Assembly: GCF_019443505.1 (NCBI RefSeq)
Contig: NZ_CP080377.1
Coordinates: forward strand, 186,001-250,000
From: Janthinobacterium sp. PAMC25594
GTDB lineage: Bacteria; Pseudomonadota; Gammaproteobacteria; Burkholderiales; Burkholderiaceae_D
Length of the DNA stretch: 64,000 nt
Reading direction: 5' to 3'
In this document: positions 10,103-18,915 of the stretch, in pieces
Numbering within the stretch: position 1 is the stretch's first letter
How the letters are laid out: the number at the start of each line of letters is the position of its first letter
Notes under the pieces: model-generated
Database searches by the model: none
The model's input: the letters and a program-made list of their open reading frames with translations, nothing else
Told to the model about the DNA's origin: nothing
Position numbers and translations under genes: made by a program

Positions 10103-11812
10103 TCAAAACTGTTCCCATTCGATTTCGCTGGGCTTGGCGGCGGCCGGACGGGCCGGCTTCGCCGTGGCGGGCGGGCGCCGCGCCGCCAGCGGCGGTGGCG
10201 GACGGTGGACCACGCGCAGTCCCGCCTCGCGGCCGCCTGCCATATTTCCTACGCGGAAGACGCTGACCACGTCGTTCAGGCTGTTGACCTGTTCCTGCAT
10301 CGCTTGCGCGGCGGCGGCGGCTTCCTCGACCAGCGCCGCATTTTGCTGCGTCACATTGTCCATTTGCGTCACGGCCATATTGATTTGCTCGATGCCGGCC
10401 GATTGCTCCTGGCTGGCGGACATCATTTCAGACATGATGCCGGTGACGCGCCGCACGCTGGCGACCACTTCGTGCATGGTCGATCCGGCCTGTTCCACCA
10501 GCCGGTTGCCGGCCTGGACCTTGTCGACCGAGTCGCCGATCAAGTCCTTGATTTCCCTGGCGGCGGCGGCCGAGCGCTGCGCCAGGTTGCGCACTTCGGT
10601 GGCCACCACGGCAAAGCCGCGCCCCTGTTCTCCGGCGCGGGCCGCCTCGACGGCCGCGTTCAGCGCCAGGATGTTCGTCTGGAAGGCGATGCCGTCGATG
10701 ACGGCGATGATGTCGACGATCTTGCGCGCCGAGACATCGATGGCCGCCATGGTGTCGACCACCTGCGCCACCACGGCGCCGCCCTTGGTGGCGACATCGG
10801 AGGCCGATTCGGCCAGCCCGTTGGCCTGGCGCGCATGGTCGGTGTTGATGCGCACGGTGCTGGTCAGTTCTTCCATGGACGAAGCGGTTTGCTCCAGCGT
10901 GCTGGCCTGCTGCTCCGTGCGCGAAGACAAGTCCAGGTTGCCCATGGCGATTTGTCCCGCCGCCGTGGCGATGGTTTCGGTGCTGGCGTGCACTTGCTGG
11001 ACGATTTGCGCCAGGCTGTCGCGCATCGATTGCATGGCGTACAGCAGGCTGTGCGTGTCGCCGGCGCGGGTATGGATGGGCACGGCCAGGTTGCCGCTGG
11101 CGATCTGTCCGGCGATCGCCGCCGCTTCGTCGGGTTCGCAACCGAGTTGGCGCGTCACGCCGCGCGTGATCAGCACGGCGGCCAGCAGGCTGGTGAGCAG
11201 CGCCAGCGAGCCGATGCTCAGCATCACCAGGCGCGCCTGGCTGTAGGCGGCCTCGGCGATGATGGAAGCCTCGTTGTTCTGCTTTTCCTCGACGGCGATC
11301 AAGGAGCGCAGCAATTCCCACCAGCGCTTTTGCACGGGGCGGAATTCATAACGCAGCAGCTTGTAGGCGTCGTCCTGCTTCTGGTCCAGCGCCAGCGCGG
11401 CGGCCCGCTGGATGAAGGGGGCCGCCAGCTCGCTTTGCGTGCGGATCTGTTCGAGCAGGCTTTTTTCTTCGTTCGACGTGCCCCCCAGGCTGCCGAACAT
11501 CGCCCCCAGCTTTTGCTGGGCGGCGGCGTATTTTTTTTCCTGGTCCGCGATGCGCGCGACCTCGATCTGGATTTCCTTCTCTTCTTTCAGCAAAATCAGA
11601 TTGCGCAGCGCCAGCGCCCGCTCGGTTACTGTCAAGTCCATAGTCTGAGCGAGCCTGGTTTCGACGTCGTTGACCTTGGTTGCTTCATCCATGCGGTCCT
11701 GGATTTGCCGCATGCTGGTCAGTCCCAGCGCGATGACCAGCAACAGGAACAGGGCGACCAGGCCAAAGCCCAGGCCGAGCCGCTTGGCTATGGTTAAGTT
11801 CAGAAATCTCAT
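10103..11812 (-). CDS. Methyl-accepting chemotaxis protein
   Basis: 569 residues. A membrane helix at about 10-32, then a periplasmic four-helix-bundle type sensor region (rich in Glu/Lys, about 35-190), a second helix at about 193-212, HAMP (about 215-265) and a long signalling domain. The hairpin tip [20 protein letters not shown] is intact and would contact CheA/CheW. The C-terminus ends in WEQF, similar to the pentapeptide that tethers CheR/CheB in other receptors. AAGGAGG lies four bases before the ATG at 11812. The 3' end is 25 bp from cysC, so the three genes may share a transcript. Ligand unknown. Confidence 0.93.
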   Translation of the reverse strand: MRFLNLTIAKRLGLGFGLVALFLLLVIALGLTSMRQIQDRMDEATKVNDVETRLAQTMDLTVTERALALRNLILLKEEKEIQIEVARIADQEKKYAAAQQKLGAMFGSLGGTSNEEKSLLEQIRTQSELAAPFIQRAAALALDQKQDDAYKLLRYEFRPVQKRWWELLRSLIAVEEKQNNEASIIAEAAYSQARLVMLSIGSLALLTSLLAAVLITRGVTRQLGCEPDEAAAIAGQIASGNLAVPIHTRAGDTHSLLYAMQSMRDSLAQIVQQVHASTETIATAAGQIAMGNLDLSSRTEQQASTLEQTASSMEELTSTVRINTDHARQANGLAESASDVATKGGAVVAQVVDTMAAIDVSARKIVDIIAVIDGIAFQTNILALNAAVEAARAGEQGRGFAVVATEVRNLAQRSAAAAREIKDLIGDSVDKVQAGNRLVEQAGSTMHEVVASVRRVTGIMSEMMSASQEQSAGIEQINMAVTQMDNVTQQNAALVEEAAAAAQAMQEQVNSLNDVVSVFRVGNMAGGREAGLRVVHRPPPPLAARRPPATAKPARPAAAKPSEIEWEQF

Positions 11813-12235
11813 GCTGCCTCCTTAAGGCTGTGCTTGCTGTTTCGCATAAGCTAATGCGGATTTATCGCGAAGCACTCAGCGATCATAGTGATTGCGGGCA
11901 GACGGAATGTCACACAAAGTCACTTTCAGCATTTGAGCAACAGTAGAAATTTACTTGAGGCAACAGTTCCAATTTGAGTTAAATGACGCGCCCTCGTTGG
12001 CGCCACTACTGGGGCGGAGCGTGACTTGTATCAAGAATGAAAAATTTTCATGCCACATTGCGCTCATGATTTCACCTTTCACGTCGTTATAGCTGTGTCT
12101 GCCTGGCACCTGAAGCGGCGTGTATCCCACGTCTGGCTGAAAGTGGGCTAGCTTGACGATTGATTGTTGTCAAAAACTGAAAGTTATGAATATCTCACCC
12201 ATACACCACCACTCGTTTAGCAAGGCATAACGACC
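11813..12235. other. 423-bp divergent intergenic region
   Basis: Promoter region for the chemotaxis receptor (minus) and the 535-residue unknown protein (plus). It is AT-richer than its surroundings. The only clear element I find is an FNR-like inverted repeat at 12160-12173. No RNA gene was recognised. Confidence 0.5.
12160..12173. promoter_or_regulatory. FNR/ANR-like box (one mismatch)
   Basis: TTGAT-TGTT-GTCAA matches the TTGAT-N4-ATCAA consensus at nine of ten fixed positions. It lies 62 bp before the start of the gene at 12236, a place from which FNR-type regulators can activate. No mapped promoter supports it. Confidence 0.35.
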
Positions 12236-13843
12236 ATGACCTCCGTCTCCCCGATCCCGAGCTGGAATCCAAGCCCGTCCCGCACGCTAGCCGCTACGGC
12301 AAGCGGGGTGGACACGCCCTCATCCCCGGCGCCGTCCCCTTCCGCCATCGTCGCCTTCGGCGGCCCGCCGGCCGTGTCATCTCTCGTGCCTTCGCCGATG
12401 GTGTGGGAAAGCGCGCCGCGCGACAAGGTGAGCGAGGCGATGACGAAAAGCTTCTCTTCGTATGCGTTTGGCGGTCGCTTCAGCGGCCTGGGCGCGGCCA
12501 TGCTGGGCCAGGCCAAGCTGGGCAACTACAATTTCTCGCAGGCGATGCGCCAGCCGCCGCCGAGCACCTCGCCGAATGTCTATGCAGCGTCCGGCATCGC
12601 GCCGGGTAGCCTGCACGGTAATGGCGAAGACCGGGTTACCCTCAGCATCACGACGAAAAGCGGCGTGGAAGTCAAGCTGGCACTCGACAGCCAGGGCGAC
12701 GGACTGGCCGTGAACATGACGACGAGCGGCGACCTCAGCGACGCTGAAGCCAGCGCGCTGGGCGACCTGGCAAAAGGTTTTCAGGAAGCCATTGATGGCA
12801 TGGGGCGCGCCACGCCGAAAATCAAGCTGGAGGGCTTGATGCAGTTCGACCAGCAAGTGCTGGCCTCGGTGAAACTGCATGCGGAAGTCAAGGTGCGCGG
12901 CGAGCCGGAAAGCGTGCAAACCCTGGATTTCCAGGCCGACGGCGCGCAGCGCAAGGTCAGCTTCAGTGGCGAGGCCGGCAGCCTGGACCTGAAGGTCGAT
13001 GCCAGCCAACTCAATACCCTGGGCAGCAAGGAACGGCAAGCCAAGGCGCTGGGCAGCTACATGAAGCAGTTCGACCAGGCGGCGTCGCGCGGCCATGGCG
13101 ACGCGGGCCTGGTGGCCATGCTCAAGGACAGCTTTACAGCCCTGCACAGCAATTCCGCCGCGCCGCAGGTGGCCACGGACACGCCCGAGACGGGCAAGTG
13201 GCGCCTGGCGGCCGAGGACAAGTCCATCCTGACGGGACTGGCCGATTTCAGCGCCTCCGTGTCGCAGACCGTGAAATTCAGCAATCCCATGCGCAGTGCG
13301 GAAAAGGATGGCTTCAATTATGAAGTGTCGCAAAAGACGGCGCAGACCGGTGCCAGCCAGGATGCACGTTCGATCCGGCAGCAGCAGCAATCGAAGCTCA
13401 GCGCCAGCTACCATGAGACCCTCGTCCCCGGCGTGCCGCTGCGCCTGACAACCAACACGGAATCGCAGAACTATACCTACCACCAGATCGAGGATACGGC
13501 CAGCAGCGACGCGCAGGTGGCCTACAAGGATGGCAAGATGGTGAAGGCGAGCTTGCAGCAGGAGGGCCGCCAGTCCGAGCATGTCATGAAGTATTTCCTG
13601 GGCAAGCTGGAATCGGACAAGACCACGCCGGGCAATTATTCCGTGCTGCGTGACCTGTTGCCCGTGCTGGGGCCGTACAAGACGGGCGAGCTGGGCATGA
13701 CGCCCGAGAAAAAGGCGGAGCAGCGCCAGCAGGCGATGCTGACCTTGAGCGACGACGTGCTGCTGCAATCGTATGCGGGCCAGACCGTCAGCATGTGGCA
13801 AGCCAATATGCCGCAGGAAAAGGGCGAGGCCGCCGCCGCTTAA
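12236..13843 (+). CDS. Large protein of unknown function
   Basis: 535 residues, no signal peptide or membrane segment. The first ~60 residues are Ser/Pro/Ala-rich and probably disordered. The middle (about 130-270) has alternating beta-type strands (RVTLSITTKSGVEVKLALDS), then an acidic helix (LSDAEASALGDLAKGFQEAI). The second half is rich in Gln, Lys and Ser. The pattern faintly recalls some uncharacterised proteins encoded near flagellar or envelope genes, but I cannot name a family. It stands alone between a divergent receptor gene and a convergent permease gene, followed by its own terminator. The ribosome site (AAGG) is weak. The codon pattern is consistent with a real gene. Confidence 0.75.
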   Translation: MTSVSPIPSWNPSPSRTLAATASGVDTPSSPAPSPSAIVAFGGPPAVSSLVPSPMVWESAPRDKVSEAMTKSFSSYAFGGRFSGLGAAMLGQAKLGNYNFSQAMRQPPPSTSPNVYAASGIAPGSLHGNGEDRVTLSITTKSGVEVKLALDSQGDGLAVNMTTSGDLSDAEASALGDLAKGFQEAIDGMGRATPKIKLEGLMQFDQQVLASVKLHAEVKVRGEPESVQTLDFQADGAQRKVSFSGEAGSLDLKVDASQLNTLGSKERQAKALGSYMKQFDQAASRGHGDAGLVAMLKDSFTALHSNSAAPQVATDTPETGKWRLAAEDKSILTGLADFSASVSQTVKFSNPMRSAEKDGFNYEVSQKTAQTGASQDARSIRQQQQSKLSASYHETLVPGVPLRLTTNTESQNYTYHQIEDTASSDAQVAYKDGKMVKASLQQEGRQSEHVMKYFLGKLESDKTTPGNYSVLRDLLPVLGPYKTGELGMTPEKKAEQRQQAMLTLSDDVLLQSYAGQTVSMWQANMPQEKGEAAAA

Positions 13844-13863
13844 AAACGCCAGCGCCCAATACG

Positions 13864-13892
13864 AAAAGCCCGTCTGCGAAGGCGGGCTTTTT
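13864..13892. terminator. Intrinsic terminator after the 535-residue gene
   Basis: A nine-bp stem (AAAAGCCCG 13864-13872 with CGGGCTTTT 13883-13891) and a T run. It sits between convergent genes and may serve both. Confidence 0.8.
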
Positions 13893-13936
13893 GTTTGTTG
13901 ATTACCTGTTTATTGCTTGATATGGAGCAAGGCAGT

Positions 13937-15301
13937 CTATGCCTTGGCCTTGCTTTGCTTGATCCAGTAACCGACGCCCAGCGCGGCGAGCCACACGGGA
14001 ATCAGGTAGACGGAGATGCGCAGGCCCGGCGTCAGGTACATGATCACCAAAATGCCGGCCAGGAAGACCAGGCACAGGTAGTTGGTGAACGGGTAGCCCA
14101 GGCTCTGGAACAAGGTCGTCTTGCCCTCGGCCTTCTTTTGCGCGCGGAAGCGCAGGTGGATCCAGCTGATCATGGCCCAGTTGATGATCAGCGCGGAGAC
14201 CACCAGTCCCATCAGCACTTCGAACGCTTCGCCCGGCATGAAGTAATTGACCACCACGCAGGCGCCCGTGGCCAGGGCGGACACGCCCAGCGCCGCCAGC
14301 GGCACGCCGCGGCGGTTCAGGTGCAGCAGCGCGCGCGGCGCATTGCCCTGCTTGGCCAGGCCGAACAGCATGCGCGTGTTGCAGTACACGCCGCTGTTGT
14401 AGACGGAGAGTGCCGCCGTCAGTACCACCACGTTCAGTGCCGTGGCCACCAGGTTGCTGTCGAGCGCATGGAAGATCAGCACGAACGGGCTGCCGCCGGT
14501 GACGACGTTTTGCCATGGGTACAGGGACAGCAGAATGCCCAGCGCGCCGATGTAAAAGATCAGGATGCGGTAGATGGCCTGGTTGGTGGCGCGCGGAATC
14601 GTCGTGCTCGGGTCGTCCGCCTCGGCCGCCGTGATGCCCACCAGTTCCAGGCCGCCGAACGAGAACATGATGACGGCCATGGCCATCACCAGGCCCTGCC
14701 AGCCATTCGGGAAGAAGCCGCCGTGCTGCCACAGGTTGGCCACCGACGCTTGCGGACCGGCGTCGCCGGACGCGAGCAGATAGGCGCCGAAGACGATCAT
14801 GCCGATGATGGCGACCACCTTGATGATGGCGAACCAGAATTCCATCTCGCCAAACGCCTTGACGTTCAACAAGCTGATGGCGTTGATGGCGCAAAAGAAG
14901 ATCAGCGCCGAGACCCACGTGGGCACGCCCGGCCACCAGTACTGCACATAGATGCCGACGGCCGTCAGTTCGGCCATGCTGACGAGTACATACAGTACCC
15001 AGTAATTCCAGCCCGACAGGAAGCCGGGCAGGTGGCCGCAGTATTTGTCGGCGAAATAGCTGAAGGAGCCGGCGACGGGTTCGTCGACCACCATCTCGCC
15101 CAGCTGGCGCATGATCAGGAAGGCGATGACGCCGGCGATGCCATAGCCGAGCAGCACGGAAGGGCCGGCCATCTTGATGGTTTGCGCGATGCCCAGAAAC
15201 AGGCCGGTGCCGATGGCGCCGCCCAGGGCGATGAGCTGGATGTGGCGGCTTTTCAGGCCGCGCTTGAGCTCTTGTGGTTCGGTATTCCCGACTGCCGTCA
15301 T
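13937..15301 (-). CDS. Amino acid permease, PheP/AroP-like (aromatic amino acid uptake)
   Basis: 454 residues with about twelve membrane helices, APC superfamily, amino acid transporter (AAT) group. RHIQLIALGGAIGTGLFLGI near the N-terminus is the substrate-site consensus of this group. The sequence follows Escherichia coli PheP closely by eye over most of its length, for example FLIMRQLGEMVV, MFSFGGLELVGITAAEA and SVYNSGVYCNTRMLFGL. It would import phenylalanine or related aromatic amino acids with protons across the inner membrane. Exact specificity between PheP, AroP and neighbours cannot be told from sequence alone. It is divergent from the DUF1275 gene, with 189 bp between the starts. Confidence 0.9.
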   Translation of the reverse strand: MTAVGNTEPQELKRGLKSRHIQLIALGGAIGTGLFLGIAQTIKMAGPSVLLGYGIAGVIAFLIMRQLGEMVVDEPVAGSFSYFADKYCGHLPGFLSGWNYWVLYVLVSMAELTAVGIYVQYWWPGVPTWVSALIFFCAINAISLLNVKAFGEMEFWFAIIKVVAIIGMIVFGAYLLASGDAGPQASVANLWQHGGFFPNGWQGLVMAMAVIMFSFGGLELVGITAAEADDPSTTIPRATNQAIYRILIFYIGALGILLSLYPWQNVVTGGSPFVLIFHALDSNLVATALNVVVLTAALSVYNSGVYCNTRMLFGLAKQGNAPRALLHLNRRGVPLAALGVSALATGACVVVNYFMPGEAFEVLMGLVVSALIINWAMISWIHLRFRAQKKAEGKTTLFQSLGYPFTNYLCLVFLAGILVIMYLTPGLRISVYLIPVWLAALGVGYWIKQSKAKA

Positions 15302-15490
15302 ATGTTTTATCCTGTTTTTACGGGGCTGAGGTCGCTGATTCTAAAGCATGGGCGCGCAAAGCAGGAGCGAAATGCATGTTGCACTGCGGAGGCGCAAGAA
15401 AAGCCCCGCATCTTCGCCGAACGGCGCGCAAAACCGCTGCAGGCTGCGCTGGCGGCGCGGTATCATGATGACAAATTTCAAGGAGCGTGT

Positions 15491-16174
15491 ATGCAGCTTG
15501 CGCAACGCAGCCGTTTGCAAGGCATCAGCCTGGGCTTTTTGGCCGGCTATGTCGATACCCTGGGCTTTGTCGCCCTGTTCGGCCTGTTCACGGCCCATGT
15601 GACGGGCAACTTCGTGCTGATCGGCGCGGCGCTGGCCAATGCCACGCACGCCTCGATCGCCCTCAAGCTGCTGGCGTTCCCCGCGTTTATCCTGGGCGTG
15701 GCGGCGGCGCGGCTGTTGACGGTGGCGGCCGAGCGCCGCGGCGGACCGGCGCTGCGCCTGGCGCTGCTGCTGGAGCTGGCGCTGCTGCTCGGTTTCATGG
15801 TGTCTGGCGTGCTGGCCGAGCCGCTGGCGGCGGAGCCGGGCGCGCTGGCGATGGCGGCCGGTCTGTTCGGCGCGGCCGCCATGGGCGCGCACAGCGCCAT
15901 CAGCCGCTTGCTGCTGGCGCACCTGGCGCCCACGTCCATGATGACGGGCAATGTGACGCAATTGGTGATCGACACGGTCGACGTGCTGCGCGGCGCGGCC
16001 GATGGCGCCACGCGCGAACGCTGCGTGAAATGCTTCTGGCCCTTGCTGGGCTTTGCCGTGGGCGCCATCCTGGCCGCCTTTGCCTACCTGGCCGTGGGTT
16101 TCGCCGCGCTGGCCGTGCCGCTGGGCATTTTGCTGGTGCTGATCGCGCTGGAGCCGGCGCGCTTGCCAGCTTAA
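15491..16174 (+). CDS. DUF1275 (YoaK-type) membrane protein
   Basis: 227 residues from the ATG at 15491, with AGGAG (15481-15485) five bases upstream. The frame is open for more than 500 codons to the left, but that part is antisense to the permease gene. Six membrane helices are visible. The opening GFLAGYVDTLGFVALFGLFT-A-HVTGN matches the DUF1275 family signature, and MMTGNVTQLVIDT repeats the T-G-N motif in the second half. Function is unknown in the family. The stop codon overlaps that of the convergent thioesterase gene by four bases. Confidence 0.88.
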   Translation: MQLAQRSRLQGISLGFLAGYVDTLGFVALFGLFTAHVTGNFVLIGAALANATHASIALKLLAFPAFILGVAAARLLTVAAERRGGPALRLALLLELALLLGFMVSGVLAEPLAAEPGALAMAAGLFGAAAMGAHSAISRLLLAHLAPTSMMTGNVTQLVIDTVDVLRGAADGATRERCVKCFWPLLGFAVGAILAAFAYLAVGFAALAVPLGILLVLIALEPARLPA

Positions 16175-16623
16175 TCCTGCGCGCTCTGGCGCGCCGCGAC
16201 GATGGCTGGTTCGTACACGGCCAGGAACTCGGGCGGCAGGCGGCGCGCGCGGCCGCTGCTCAATTCGATGCAGATCAATTCCCAGCGTCCGCGCACGACG
16301 GTGGCGCCGTCGCTGTCGCGGATCAGCTGGAAACGCCGTTCCATGCTGGAGCGGCCGTCGCTGGCGCACAGCCAGGTGGCCAGGGTCAGCGCTTCGCCGG
16401 CCCGCGTCGGCAGCAGGTAGTCGTATTCGCCGCGGCGGATCGCCATGGCCCGGTCCAGGCGCCGGTAATCGTCGAGGTCCAGCCCCAGGACGGCCGAGTG
16501 GTGCCAGGCGATATGCTCGCACCAGCGCACATACACGGCGTTGTTCGTATGCTGCAAGCCATCGATGTCGCCCGCTTCGGGCGTGACGGGCAGGGTGTGG
16601 GCGTGCGGATAATCCCAGTTCAA
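16171..16623 (-). CDS. Acyl-CoA thioesterase, hotdog fold (4HBT/YbgC-like)
   Basis: 150 residues from a TTG at 16623. AAAGGAG lies five bases before that codon, while the longest open frame (ATG at 16734) runs into the promoter of the divergent gntR gene and adds unlike sequence. GDIDGLQHTNNAVYVRWCEHIAW matches the 4-hydroxybenzoyl-CoA thioesterase/YbgC active-site region, with an Asp before the helix and an H-x-N motif. It would hydrolyse an acyl-CoA ester in the cytoplasm. Substrate unknown. The gene is divergent from the GntR-SDR-racemase operon and could be regulated with it. Confidence 0.82.
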   Translation of the reverse strand: MNWDYPHAHTLPVTPEAGDIDGLQHTNNAVYVRWCEHIAWHHSAVLGLDLDDYRRLDRAMAIRRGEYDYLLPTRAGEALTLATWLCASDGRSSMERRFQLIRDSDGATVVRGRWELICIELSSGRARRLPPEFLAVYEPAIVAARQSAQD

Positions 16624-16721
16624 GTGCGCTCCTTTCAATACGGTGGCGGCTGATTGTACGTGCTGGCGGTGTTTCCTGCCTGCGGCGCACGCCTGGAAAA
16701 ACGCTGTTTTATGTGTTGATG

Positions 16722-16735
16722 TATGATGCATCATA
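16722..16735. promoter_or_regulatory. Perfect 14-bp palindrome upstream of gntR, likely operator
   Basis: TATGATGCATCATA lies 23 bp before the GntR start and between two divergent genes. GntR/FadR-type repressors bind short palindromes of this size, often in their own promoters (family knowledge). Autoregulation is inferred. Confidence 0.5.
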
Positions 16736-16758
16736 ATTTCAAAAGATCAAAAATACGC

Positions 16759-17475
16759 ATGAACCACCAATTGGACAGTCTGCAGCACGTCAACCTGGGC
16801 AAATCCGTCTATGCGATGCTGCGCGACGCGCTGGCGGCGGGGCGCTTCCAGCCGAATGACCGGCTGCGCATCCGCGAGCTGGCGCTGCAGCTGGGCACCA
16901 GCGTCACGCCCGTGCGCGACGCCATGCTGCAGCTGGTGCAGGAAGAGGCGCTGGTGCTGCGCTCGCCGCGCGACTTCCGCGTGCCCGTGCTGAGCGTGGC
17001 GCGCTACCTGGAAATCCGCGCGCTGCGCCTGGAACTGGAAGGGCTGGGCGCGTTCGAGGCGGCGCAGCGCATCGACGACGCCACCCTGGCCGACCTGGAG
17101 CGCCTGCTGCAGGCCAATGAAGAGGCGATCGCGCGGCACGATCTGGCGGCGGCCCTGCAATGCAACCAGGCGTTTCACCTGGCCCTGGCGCAGGCGGCCG
17201 GCATGCCGACCTTGAAACGCTTCGTCGACCACCTGTGGATGCAGACGGCGCCGCTGATCGCCGCCGGCTACGCCAGTTTTTCGCCCGACATGCGGGTCGG
17301 CCACCACCACGCCATCCTCGGCGCGCTGCGCCAGCGCGACGGCGCGGCCGCGCGGCGCGCCATCGAACAGGACATTCTCGACGGCGGCGCGCAGATGCTG
17401 GCCTATGTCATGCGCCAGGAGCGCATCCACGCCGGCACAACCGAACAAGAACAGAACAAGGAAGAACATGAGTGA
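16759..17475 (+). CDS. GntR family transcriptional regulator, FadR (FCD) subfamily
   Basis: 238 residues from the ATG at 16759 (MNHQLDSL). The upstream ATG at 16723 falls within the palindromic operator region and has no ribosome site. A winged helix-turn-helix (about 15-75, with DRLRIRELALQLGTSVTPVRDAM) is followed by an all-helical FCD ligand domain (about 90-225), where Asp/His residues (HHHAIL near the end) probably bind a metal and an organic acid. It overlaps the SDR gene by 8 bp and so leads an SDR-racemase operon that it probably represses until its ligand, perhaps a substrate of that pathway, is present. Confidence 0.88.
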   Translation: MNHQLDSLQHVNLGKSVYAMLRDALAAGRFQPNDRLRIRELALQLGTSVTPVRDAMLQLVQEEALVLRSPRDFRVPVLSVARYLEIRALRLELEGLGAFEAAQRIDDATLADLERLLQANEEAIARHDLAAALQCNQAFHLALAQAAGMPTLKRFVDHLWMQTAPLIAAGYASFSPDMRVGHHHAILGALRQRDGAAARRAIEQDILDGGAQMLAYVMRQERIHAGTTEQEQNKEEHE

Positions 17476-18205
17476 ACAAAAAACCGCCATCGTCACGGGC
17501 GCCAGCCGCGGCATCGGCCACGCCGTGGCCGAACGCTTCCGCAGCCTGGGCTGGCGGGTGATTACCGTCTCGCGCAGCCCGATACCGGGCGGCTGTCCGC
17601 GCAGCCAGGAGCACAACACGCATGTGTGCATGGATCTGTCGGACCTGAGCCAGATCGGGCAGATGGTCGAGACACTGCGTCCCATGCTGGGCGACTCGAA
17701 GCTGCACGCGCTGGTGAACAATGCGGGCGTGTCGCCGAAGGGGCCGGGCGGTTCGCGCGTCAATTCGCTGACCACCGACATGCAGACCTGGCAGGAAATG
17801 TACAACACGAATTTCTTTGCGCCGCTGGCGCTCACACGCGGCTTCGCGCAGGAATTGTCGAATGCGCACGGCGCCGTCGTGAACCTGTGCTCGATCGCCG
17901 GCTACCGCGTGCATCCGTTCGCCGGTTCCGCCTACGCCAGCTCGAAGGCGGCGCTGGCGTCGCTGACGCGCGAAATGGCCAACGACATGGCGCCGCTGAA
18001 CGTGCGGGTCAACGCCATCGCGCCGGGCGAGATCGACACGGCGATTTTATCGCCGGGCACCTCGCACATCGTCGACACGCAAATTCCCCTGCGCCGCCTG
18101 GGTACGACGGCCGAAGTGGCGGATTTGGTGGAGTTCCTGTGCAGCGAGCGCGCCTCCTATATCACGGGCGCGGAAATTCCCATCGACGGCGGCCAGCGCA
18201 TTTAA
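17468..18205 (+). CDS. SDR family oxidoreductase
   Basis: 245 residues from the ATG at 17468, inside the end of the gntR gene. A classical short-chain dehydrogenase: TGASRGIG cofactor loop at 10-17, NNAG, a Ser in CSIAGYR, and the YASSK (Y-x3-K) catalytic pair. The ARG/SR pattern after the second strand favours NADP(H). It should oxidise or reduce a carbonyl/hydroxyl group in the cytoplasm. The operon partner is an Asp/Glu-racemase-like protein, so the substrate may be an amino or hydroxy acid, but this is a guess. Confidence 0.9.
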   Translation: MSEQKTAIVTGASRGIGHAVAERFRSLGWRVITVSRSPIPGGCPRSQEHNTHVCMDLSDLSQIGQMVETLRPMLGDSKLHALVNNAGVSPKGPGGSRVNSLTTDMQTWQEMYNTNFFAPLALTRGFAQELSNAHGAVVNLCSIAGYRVHPFAGSAYASSKAALASLTREMANDMAPLNVRVNAIAPGEIDTAILSPGTSHIVDTQIPLRRLGTTAEVADLVEFLCSERASYITGAEIPIDGGQRI

Positions 18206-18222
18206 TTGAAAAGGAAGATCAC

Positions 18223-18915
18223 ATGACCCAACATATTGGCATCGTCGGCTGTTCGGCCGAAGGCGCGGCCCTGTGCTATCGCACCATCTGCGAAGAGGGC
18301 GCGCATGCGCTGGGGGCGTATGAACACCCGGAAGTATCCATGCACACGCCGTCGCTGGCGCGTTACGTGGATTGCCTGAACGGGGGCGACCTGGCCGGCG
18401 TGGCCGAACTGATGCTGGCGTCGGCGCGCAAGCTGGCCGCAGCCGGCGCCGATTTCCTGATCTGCCCCGACAACACCATCCACCAGGCATTCGAGCTGAT
18501 GGCGCCCCGTTCGCCGCTGCCGTGGCTGCATATCGCGGACGTCGTCGCCGCCGAAGCGGCCGCGCGCGGTTTTCGCCGCGTGGGGCTGACGGGCACACGC
18601 TGGCTGGTCGACAGCGCCGTGTATCCGGACAGGCTGGCCGCGCGCGGCATCGCTTGCGTGCGGCCCGGCGAGGACGAACGCAGCGAGATCAACCGCATCA
18701 TCATGGAAGAACTGGTGCCGGGCGTGGTCAAGGCGGACAGCGTGGCGCGCTTCCAGGCCGTCATCGCCGGCTTGCGCGAGCAGGGCTGCGACGCCGTGAT
18801 CCTCGGCTGCACGGAAATCCCGCTGATCATCAGCGACGCCAATTCGCCGCTGCCGACGCTCGACTCCACGCGCTTGCTGGCGCGCGCCGCCTTGCGCCGG
18901 GCGCTGGAAGCTTAG
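18223..18915 (+). CDS. Aspartate/glutamate racemase family protein
   Basis: 230 residues. Two half-domains each carry a candidate catalytic cysteine: LICPDNTIHQ in the first and LGCTEIPLI in the second, the two-base arrangement of cofactor-independent amino acid racemases. In the first motif two residues separate the cysteine from the usual N-T, a variant seen in some members. GxVGCSAEGAALCYRTI at the start fits the substrate phosphate/carboxylate loop of the family. It lies 17 bp after the SDR gene with AAGGA before the ATG at 18223. Substrate could be aspartate, glutamate or a hydantoin/maleate-like compound. Confidence 0.85.
   Translation: MTQHIGIVGCSAEGAALCYRTICEEGAHALGAYEHPEVSMHTPSLARYVDCLNGGDLAGVAELMLASARKLAAAGADFLICPDNTIHQAFELMAPRSPLPWLHIADVVAAEAAARGFRRVGLTGTRWLVDSAVYPDRLAARGIACVRPGEDERSEINRIIMEELVPGVVKADSVARFQAVIAGLREQGCDAVILGCTEIPLIISDANSPLPTLDSTRLLARAALRRALEA

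Noticed and set aside
9338..11797. 819-codon frame on the plus strand over sulfotransferase, cysC and receptor genes
   Set aside because: It crosses three well-supported genes on the other strand and has no recognisable domain.
13895..15490. Upstream extension of the DUF1275 frame
   Set aside because: Over 500 codons antisense to the permease gene; a good ribosome site and family N-terminus place the start at 15491.
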